A DNA stretch of 64,000 bases from Rhizaria sp. SCN 62-66 (Eukaryota > Rhizaria, unplaced), in contig MEDY01000022.1 in assembly GCA_001724265.1 (NCBI GenBank), positions 1 to 64,000 of the forward strand, written 5' to 3'. The position numbers and the translations under genes are program-made. Under the pieces are notes generated by a model. The model was not told the origin of the DNA and did no database searches. It saw only the letters and a list, made by a program, of their open reading frames with translations. Positions 56,801 to 64,000 of this stretch are shown piece after piece. Every line of letters starts with the position of its first letter. The first letter of the stretch is position 1.

Positions 56801-57654
56801 GATCGTCGCGGCGGCGGCGGACGCGGCGGCCGTGGCGGCAGGGGCAGTGGCGGGGGCGGTGTCCCAGCGGGAGACGCGCGCGGGCGCGGCGGGCGCGGTG
56901 GCCGCGGCACTGCCAGAGGCTGACTGGGCGACAGAGGGCCCGGCGACACTGCCAGAGGCGTTGATGAGAGTGGACGCGGGCTTGGCGGGCCAGTCGTCGT
57001 CGTTCATCGCCATTCCGCCCTCCTCCTTCTTCACTGCGCCGTCGGCCGCTGTCATGATGGGGAGGGGCGCGGGTGGCACCGCGGGCCCGTCGTCCCAGCG
57101 GCGGCGCTTGGCGCGCGCGGGCGCCGCTGAGGGCGCGGAGTCGCTCGGCGCGGTCGCGGGCACGGCGACTGTGGCCGCGGCGGAGCTGGCGAGCTCGCGG
57201 GCCAGCGAGTCAGCCTCCTGCTTCTGCTGGATCTGGCGCAGGACGACCTGGCGCTCCCGCTCCAGCCGCTGCTCCTCCAGCGCGTCCTTGAACGAGCGCA
57301 GCTCCCCCGCGCCCGCGGCGGCGGCGGCGGAGTTGGCCGAGGGCGCGGCAAAGGGGTCAGCGCGCTCGGGGGATAGCGCGCGGTTGTGGCGGCGCTTCTG
57401 GTAGTCGGATTCCTTGTCGGCGAGAGTTGCGCGGCGGCGGTCCGCCAGCGGGTCCGAGTGCAGCGCGCCCTCCTTGGACGCGGTGTCCAGGGCCGCGCGA
57501 ATGATATCTACGCAACGGGGAATGTGACAAATGGAGATGTGATGATGATGTTGCAGTGAGATGTGATAGCGTGGTTGTGTGGAGGTAATGAACGGTCGGG
57601 AGCGACAGTGATTGAATTTGGAAGTGGGGACGGACCTTCTTGAGACTGCGACAT
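53900..57654 (-). CDS. SF3B1: Splicing factor 3B subunit 1 (SF3B1/Hsh155)
   Basis: Exon 1 is only 19 nt (57654-57636: MSQSQE plus one base). Exon 2 (57507-53900) completes 1,208 residues ending in TAA, against 1,304 in human. The N-terminal region keeps DPLADRRRATLADKESDYQ and ALSPERADPFA, aligning with the human DPFAEHRPPKIADREDEY and SPERLDPFA. Only two RWD ULM-type motifs remain (RRWDD near 144 and SRWDT near 221), far fewer than in animals, and the TP-rich repeat region is shortened. RPLSDAELDALLPGE then leads into the HEAT-repeat superhelix to the C-terminus. Residues equivalent to human hotspots R625, H662, K666 and K700 are retained (NATARAFAVV, EARHTGIKIVQQ, ESTKVRCI). It is a U2 snRNP component that clamps the branch-point duplex. 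The N-terminus is rebuilt from the upstream exon because the long frame itself opens only at a GTG. Confidence 0.95.
57508..57635 (-). other. Intron after the 19-nt first exon of SF3B1
   Basis: 128 bp. Donor CAAGAAG|GTCCGTCC; acceptor CGTTGCGTAG|ATATCATT. Phase 1 is restored as Asp, giving SQEDIIRAALD. The intron is AT-rich. The donor GTCCGT differs from the GTACGT used by most other introns here. Confidence 0.8.
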
Positions 57655-58122
57655 TTTACGCTCGCACAAGCGTATATACGCACGTTGACTTCCTTGCTCC
57701 GGTAGTTAGAGTTGCGTGGGTGTGTTTCTTAGGGAGCTGTTGGACTATGGAGTCGAATAAAGGTGAGGCTGCGGTTTGCTGTGAGCACGGGTCAGGAGCA
57801 TGACGAGTACATCATATGGATAGTCGTCAATACAAATTTCACTTTAGTTACAGATAAGTTGCAATGTGAACATGCAACTCAAAGAATGATGATGCTAATT
57901 GACGTGGTGAGCGATTGAGATTTCATATTCATTTCGAACCGCGGTTGGACGCTGACCGTGGGTCGTGTTGGAGCTGGCTGATTGCGACCCGTTAGCGCCT
58001 CTTGCCACGTAAACAAACGAGAATTTACGTTCCAAGTAGTAATGTATTGATTCTAGTCTAAAATTGAATTATGTCACATAAACATGGTATTTATATATCT
58101 AAACAAGCTTATTATTATGAAA
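57655..58122. other. Intergenic spacer upstream of SF3B1
   Basis: About 470 bp containing the SF3B1 promoter and 5' UTR and the 3' UTR of the following minus-strand gene. A GGTTCGAAAT on the minus strand near 57935 resembles a tRNA B box but no tRNA fold surrounds it. Confidence 0.5.
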
Positions 58123-61100
58123 TCACTTGCGGATGTTGGACCAGAGCGAATTCTGAGGCGCGCTCTTGATGAGTTGATCCGACGGGCGCGGCGTCTTAGC
58201 TGCCGTTGCATCCGCCTTAGCAGCGCCAGCTGCGTTCGCAGGACGCTTCTTAGCCTTGTTCAGCAGCGCCACTGATGACTGAATGGCGTTGTCGGCCTGC
58301 GCAAGAAGAGCAAGGTGCTCCTAAGAGAGACCGGCGCCGACAGCAGTGTGTTGTTGATGCTGTTGTGGTTGTTGTTGTGCGGTAACATGAGCATTGCCAG
58401 TCGCGAGAGAGCTCGAGTTCAGGTGAGGCTGAGCGGCGGCGTGCATCGAGTGCGCCGCGGGGTCGTATAAGTACGAGTGCGAGTGCTCAGCGTCGTCGTA
58501 CACGCTGTTGAAACCGCCGTTGCTGCTATCGATCGCAGTGTGGCTCTGAGCGGCGAGGGCGGCAGCTTCCTCATGCTCCCACTGCTCCTGCTGGGTGTTG
58601 TATTGACGACCATCGGCAGCGTAGTACTGGCCGTGGCCGTGCTCGTCGCTACCGTAGTCGTCGTCGTTGTAGTCACCAGAGACGTCGTTGATGTTGTCGA
58701 CACCAGCGTGAGCTGACTCAGCGAAACGAACACGAAACGCGCTCGCGTCCGCAATGTTGCCACTGGTCGCAGTCATGCCAGGAGGATAGTATTCCTCGTT
58801 TTCGTCCTCGCCATTGTAGTTGTCAGCATCAACACCATCGTACTGATCATAGTCATCGCCGTTTTTGTTGTAGTCGTTGACGCGGACAGGGCTGTGGCGC
58901 TGCGTCGCGATTGCGCGCTGCAGGATCATCGCATCAGCCATTGCCTCAGCCTCCGCGTCCGCCGCGTCAGCAGCCTCCGCGTTTGCGGCGACAGCGGCGA
59001 TCGCGGCCTGCTCGTAGTCGTACTCGTCTTCGTCCTCCACAGTGGCGTCGCCAGCATCGCCAGCGTGACCCTGCTCTTGCTCGTCGTGGCCATACGGGTC
59101 ATGGTTGTAGTCGTTGCCATATGCATCAGGTGCAGCGTGCCCATTGACGTTGTTGCGGTTGATGTTGTAGTCGTAGTGGTGGATGCTGTCACGCTCGTCG
59201 CCGCCGTCGTCATTGTCACCTTCAACGCCGTCATCGTGGTTGTTGGTGTTAAAAACGACATCGCTATCGACATTGGCGGCGTCAGAGTAAGGGTCGTAGC
59301 TGAAACCATCTTCGACAGCAGCAGTGGGCACAGTCAGAAGGTCATGCTGACGTTGCCGCTGAACCTGATGTTGCTGGTAAGAAAAAGAAGCTTCCTGAGC
59401 AGAAAGTACACCATTTTTGTTGTCGTTATGAGCGACACCGCTGTGGCTCGAGTCGGCAACGCCTTCAACAGCTCTAACAACGCCGCCGTGCTGCATGCTC
59501 GCGTTCGCGCTGTGGTTGCCCGATGCGCTCGAGCTGAACACACTCGCGTTCGCGTTATCAACAGCAGTGACCTGACTATTGTTGGCACTAGCGCCGTTGG
59601 AGTGAATGCCATCGTCAGTGATGGCGCCATGAGAAAGGTTATTGGCTCTCACTTTCCAGTACCCCAGTCCACTCCGTTCAGCGTCACCGACCGAGTCATC
59701 CGAGTCGTTCGTTCCATGCACCGCTGCGGCGTGCGACACAACAGGAACGGCGTTCGCGGCGTCAGTGTGACGATCGCTTGCCTAAGGCCTGCGGGACACG
59801 TTGGTGTTGTTCTCAGCCGTCGCGTTGGCGTCATCATCGAACCCGAGTTGCCGGCGCAAGTTCGCGATCGCGCTTGTGTGACCCCGCGCGTTGACCGGAG
59901 ACCAGCCTGCATAGCCCGTCGCGCTGTTGCCGTTCGCGCTCAAGCTCGTGGTCGCGCTCGTGGTCGAAGTGGCGACCTGTACGCGCACGAGCTCACGTCC
60001 CGCGACGCCCGCCCTGACCGCGTCGGGATGCAGTGGCGCGCGGTCGGCGACGCCGGCCAGCACAGCGACGGGGTCGACGGTGATGCCCACGTCGGGCACC
60101 GCGCGCTCCGCGTAGAAGGTGCGGCCAGCGTTCGCCTTGTGCTGCGGCGACGCGAGGTACGTCTTGGTGAACTCGCGCTGGCTTGACGGAAGCACGGCGT
60201 GCGCGTTGGCCCCACCTGAGGCCGCGGCGGAGGCGGCAACGGCGAGAGGAACGCCCGTGGCGGCGGCGATGTCGGCGACCTTGCGCTTCTGCTGCAGCGA
60301 AGTTGATCCCGTGTAGAACGGAGGCTTGCTGCCGCTGCCGCTGGCATTAGCAGATGCGCGAGCGTGGGGCGAGCGCGAGCGGGAGTTCGACTGCGTCGAC
60401 TGCGACTGCGAGCGGGAGCGGGTCTGCGACCGCGAGCGCGACTGCGAGCGCGAGCGCGAGGTGCGCACGCGGGAGCTTTTGACCAGATCATACACCGCGT
60501 CACCAGCGTTGCTACTCGCAGCAGCGGCGGCCGCGTTGGCGGCGGCGACGTCAGCCTCGTAGGAGCGGCCCAGAGCGACGGGCGTGTGCTCACGCTGCGT
60601 CGGCGGGCGGTACACTGCGCCAGTAGGTGACACGACGAGGTTGCCCACGCGGGACGACGACGACGACGGGGACATCGCGCTACCCGCAGCAGCGGCAGCG
60701 GTGGCGGCAGAGCGGGGGGAAACGACGTCAACGGTGAGCTTGTCGTTCATTGCAATGCGGACGCTGCTGGGGCTACCGCCTGCAGCGGCATTGCTGCCGT
60801 ATGACGCCGCGGGGATGCGAGGCAGGTAGTGACTGCTGCTACTACCACTAGAGATGTTGTTCTCGTCGGCACCGGGGACGTACTCCGCGTAGTCAGCCTG
60901 CGCCCACTGGCCGTGCGCGGCGGCGGGGCCAGGCACGGTCGCGACGGGCTGGTTGCGCTTGAGCTGGTTCTGGGCGATGTACACGTCGACGACGTCCTCG
61001 CGCTCGCCGTCGTTGGCAGCAGAAGCGGCGGTGGATGTGTTAAGACTGTTGTTCATCAGCATACTCGCATCACGCGCGTTGCCGGAGACGAGGTGGATGC

Positions 61101-64000
61101 GCGAGTGCGACACATCGTGCTGCTGCTGGTGTCGCTGAGTCGCGATGCTGGTGTCGATGTTGCTGACAGTGTAGTGGTCTGAGGTGCGGCGAGGCGCGGC
61201 ACCGGCGGCGGCGGCGGACGCGGCGAGACTCGCGTTCGGCGAGGCGCCCAGGCCGACGATCTCGCCGTTGCTCGCGGTGGCACGGGCAGAGGGCAGCGGG
61301 GACGTGAGGTTGTTCGCAGCCCCCTTGGTGCCACTGCGAGCTGTGTTGCTCTGAGGGGAGGCGGCGGCGGCCGAAAGCGAATACTTATTGACGCGGCCGT
61401 CGGTGTGCTCGATGATGACGTCGACGTTGCGGCCCTCGGTGTCAACAAAGTCGTCCGTGTTGATGACCACGTGCGCGCTGACCGACTCGGCAGCGACGCG
61501 GGTGTCATCAGCGCCGCGCGTGTTGCTGCTGGCAGCGGGAGCGCGAGAGTAGTTCATGGCGCTCACGTTGTTGCGGCTATTGCCGTTCATGTGGCCGTGA
61601 GCCAATGTCGACACCCACTGTGACACACCGAGATCGTCAGCGTCGACGTTCGTCGTCGCATTCACGGCGCCGAACGTGACGTTGCCGTCCGCGCCCGCGT
61701 GCATCGCCGCGCCACCCGGCAGCACTGTGGCGAAGATGTCGTCGAGCGGAGCCAGCCCGCGCTGCGCCAGCACCACGGGCGGCGCCATGTCGTTGTTCAC
61801 CTTAGCCACGTACACCAGCTCCGTCTCGAAGCGCTCGATCGCGGCCGTGAAGGCGTTCGGGTCGTCGCCAGCGGTTGCCTCGACGACGGCCTTGAACAGG
61901 CGGCCAAGACGCTCGGTGGCTCCGTTGAGCGCGCGCGTGAGCTTGTGACTGGCGCGGTACGCTACGGAGAGGCGGTCGCGCTGCTCACGGAAAGCAGCGG
62001 CGCGCTCACGCTCAGCCTCAGCCGCGGCCTCAGCGGCGCCGGCGCGGGCGTTCACGACTTCCTCGACGCGCGCAGAGCGTGCGATGGCGAGCTGCGCCTC
62101 GTTCTCGATCGCGCGCGCGCGGGCCTCCCCGTCAGCCTCTGCGCGGCGCGTGCGCTCCTCGCTGTGTGCGAGCACCTCCGCGCTCTGCGCTTGCTCGGAT
62201 GCGATCCGGGAGCCAGCGCGCTTGACGTCGGCCTCGGCGGCCGCGAGCGCCTGCTGCAGCAGCTCGATCGCGCCCTCGCGCTTGGCCAGCATCGCGCGCA
62301 CGGCCTCCAGCTCGGCGCGCGCGCGGTGCCCGGCCTCGGCGTGGTCGCTGCGCAGCGCCTCAACGAACGTGGCATGCTGCGCCTGCGCGTCCCGCAGCGC
62401 GGCGGCCGAGTCCAGTGCGAGCCGCTCCAACCGCGCGGCCTCGTCGTCGCGCGCAGAGTCTGCGCGGGTCTCCCACACGCGCTTCTGGTCGACCAGCTCC
62501 CTCGTCAGCGTCTCGACGCGCGTGTCGGCGGCCGCGGCGGCCTCGGTGGCCTGCGCAAGCCGCGTGCGCAGTTGCGCCTGGTCGGCCTCCATCTTGGCGC
62601 GGCGCTGCTCCTCCTGCGCCAGCTTGCCGCGCGTCTCGGCCGCCTCGGCGCGCGCGGCAGTGAGCTTGCCCTCGAACGCGGCAGCGTCGGCGCTCGCGGC
62701 CGCCGCGTCTGAACGCGCCTCCGCGACAGCGTGGCGTAGGCGCGTTGCCTCGTCGTCGCTGTTGGCGCGGGCGTGTGCGTCAATGCGAGCGCGCACTTCA
62801 GCAGCCGCGGCGAGCTCCTTCGCGGCCTGTGTGGCGGCGGCGGCGGCAGCGGCGTCGGCAAGTGCGGCGTCGAGCTTGCTCTGCATTGCGCGCACGGCGG
62901 CGCGCTCGCGCTCGAGCCCGGCGCGCGTGTCTTCGTGCGCGGCCTCCGCGGTCGCCACAGCGCGGCGCCAGGTGACCGCGGCCTCCGCCACGGCGGCCTC
63001 GCCGCGCGCGCGCTCCTCGGCCAAGGACTCGGCGAGGCGGTCGCGCTCGCGCCGGGCCTCCTCAGCGGCGGCCTGCGCGCGGCGCAGCTCCTGCAGGTGA
63101 GCGCGCGCAGCGGCGTCGGCGGTGTCGCGCGCCTCCTTGGTGGCGTCCTGCGCGCGCGCGTGCGCCTCCGTCTCGCAACGGCGCACCGACTCCTGCGCGG
63201 CGCGCAATGCGGCCTCAGCGGTCTCAGCGCGAGCGGTGGCGTCGGCCGCGCGGCGCAGCGCGTCGTCACAGCGGCGCTCAGCATCAGCCGCGGCGTCCGC
63301 GCGCTGGCGCTCCGAGCCCTCCTTGACTGCGGCGAGGCGCGCGGCGGCATCGGCGGCGGCGCGCGTAGCCAGGTCGAGCTTCTCCTGCATGTGCGCGACG
63401 GCTGTGGCGGCGTCAGCGGCTGCGGCGTCGACCTTGGCCTGCCACGCCTTCTCGCGCGCGCCCGTCGCAAGCGCGCTGCGCTGGCCCTCGGCCGCTGCGG
63501 CGCCCAGCGCGGCCGACAGCTCGGCGCGCAGAGTCTCTTGTGCGACCGAGCCCTGCGTCAGCAGCACGTCCTTGGTCCGGATCTCGGCCAGCGCCGAGTC
63601 AAGCTGCGCCTGCATCTGCGTGCGCGTCTGCGCCAGCGCCACGGTGGTATCGCCGAGCTGCTTCTTAAGCTCCTCACTGGCGCTCTGAAGGGCGGACATA
63701 CGGCGCTCGTGGCCCTCCGCCTCGCTGCTCTTGCGCTGGCGCTCGGCAGTCTCGGTCGCGAGCAGCGCTTCAAGCTCACGGACGCGCGTCTCGTGCTGCG
63801 CGCGCGTTTCCTTAAAGCGCGCGGCGGCCTTCTCGGCGGCGGCCTTGGCCTTGGCGACCTCGTCCTCGGAGGCCACCGCGCGCGCAACAGCGCTCTCGGC
63901 CTCGGCAGTCAGGCGCGCGAGCTCGGCCTTGACGGCGCGGTCGCAGCGGTCCACGTCAGCGCGCGCCTGCGCCGCGGCCTGCGCGCGCTCGTGCTCCAGC
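58123..64000 (-). CDS. Long coiled-coil / RS-rich / acidic-tail protein, 5' end outside the window, two in-frame TAGs
   Basis: A single frame runs from the right edge (64000) to TGA 58123-58125, giving at least 1,958 codons including TAGs at 59782-59784 and 58321-58323. The first ~680 visible codons are almost uninterrupted Ala/Glu/Arg-rich heptads (for example AELARLTAEAESAVARAV), a very long coiled coil. A more ordered segment follows (RLSVAYRASHKLTRALNG to RGLAPLDDIFATVLPGG). Then come Asn/Ser/Ala-rich disorder, an RS-dipeptide stretch (60370-60475) and, beyond the first TAG, a Tyr/Asp/Asn/His-rich acidic region. The last 65 codons, after the second TAG, turn basic (NKAKKRPANAAGAAK) and end SLWSNIRK. 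No family was recognised; a cytoskeletal or centrosomal structural role is only a guess. Under the standard code it would be a shorter protein ending at 59782 with two orphan frames behind it. Confidence 0.7.
58321..58323 (-). other. In-frame TAG (second) in the coiled-coil gene
   Basis: Context GGT CTC TCT TAG GAG CAC CTT. The frame continues for 65 codons (EHLALLAQADNAIQSS onward) to TGA. The preceding CTCTCT makes this the one TAG that could mimic a 3' splice site, but the only in-phase donor nearby (GTTACC, 66 nt upstream) is unlike the genome's introns. Confidence 0.75.
59782..59784 (-). other. In-frame TAG (first) in the coiled-coil gene
   Basis: Context CGC AGG CCT TAG GCA AGC. The same frame stays open for 486 further codons of Asp/Asn/Ser-rich sequence. 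Confidence 0.8.
60370..60475 (-). repeat. Arg-Ser/Gln-Ser dipeptide repeat (RS-like domain)
   Basis: Degenerate CGC/AGC-type hexamers encode alternating Arg-Ser, Gln-Ser and Arg-Thr dipeptides over about 35 residues, resembling the RS domains of SR proteins that SRPK/CLK kinases phosphorylate. Confidence 0.8.

Noticed and set aside
57920-58000. Possible tRNA suggested by GGTTCGAAAT on the minus strand
   Set aside because: No T-arm stem, A box or acceptor stem can be drawn around it.

Overview
This window is nuclear DNA of a eukaryote. Spliceosomal introns of 96-210 bp with GT...AG ends interrupt most genes, and the recognisable genes are eukaryotic housekeeping and ciliary families: AP-2 mu adaptin, SF3B1, BOP1/Erb1, eIF4G, PIG-P, and nucleoside-diphosphate-kinase and adenylate-kinase domain proteins. 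Coding sequence is GC-rich with GC-ending codons and many Ala, Gln, Ser, Asn and Gly homopolymers. Introns and spacers are clearly AT-rich. The two kinase-like genes have architectures otherwise known from cilia and flagella, so a free-living or zoosporic flagellated unicell is likely. I cannot name the lineage.

Layout: a partial ketopantoate-reductase-like gene (1-213, minus); a triple-NDK/Dpy-30/adenylate-kinase-like protein (860-3606, minus); a ~2,300-codon low-complexity protein interrupted by one in-frame TAG (4405-11316, plus); an SDR39U1-type epimerase (11728-13194, minus); AP2M1 (14048-15370, minus); PIG-P (16373-17239, minus); a giant two-exon gene for a ~6,242-residue protein with about 15 tandem adenylate-kinase-like modules (17639-36489, plus); eIF4G (37214-43560, plus); a 2.7 kb gene-free stretch; a small four-exon ubiquitin-like-fold protein (46232-47350, minus) divergent from BOP1 (47625-50165, plus); a protein with a possible degenerate cyclic-nucleotide-binding fold (50630-53077, plus); SF3B1 with a 19-nt first exon (53900-57654, minus); and a coiled-coil/RS-rich protein running off the right edge (58123-64000, minus) that is interrupted by two in-frame TAGs.

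Two observations stand out. First, all three in-frame TAGs lie inside otherwise continuous, compositionally uniform reading frames. The 12 genes whose 3' end is visible then close with TAA (9) or TGA (3) and none with TAG, so UAG may be a sense codon, or be efficiently read through, in this organism. Second, the giant adenylate-kinase array has no module that keeps both the Walker A lysine and the arginine of the GFPR motif. It looks like a structural scaffold built from pseudokinase modules, and a single related module is fused to inactive NDK domains in a gene about 14 kb away.

The translation and RNA-processing genes (eIF4G, BOP1, SF3B1) are not organised as operons. The close head-to-head pairs (PIG-P with the giant kinase-like gene; the ubiquitin-like gene with BOP1) probably share intergenic promoters. 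No tRNA, rRNA, mobile element or CRISPR array was recognised.
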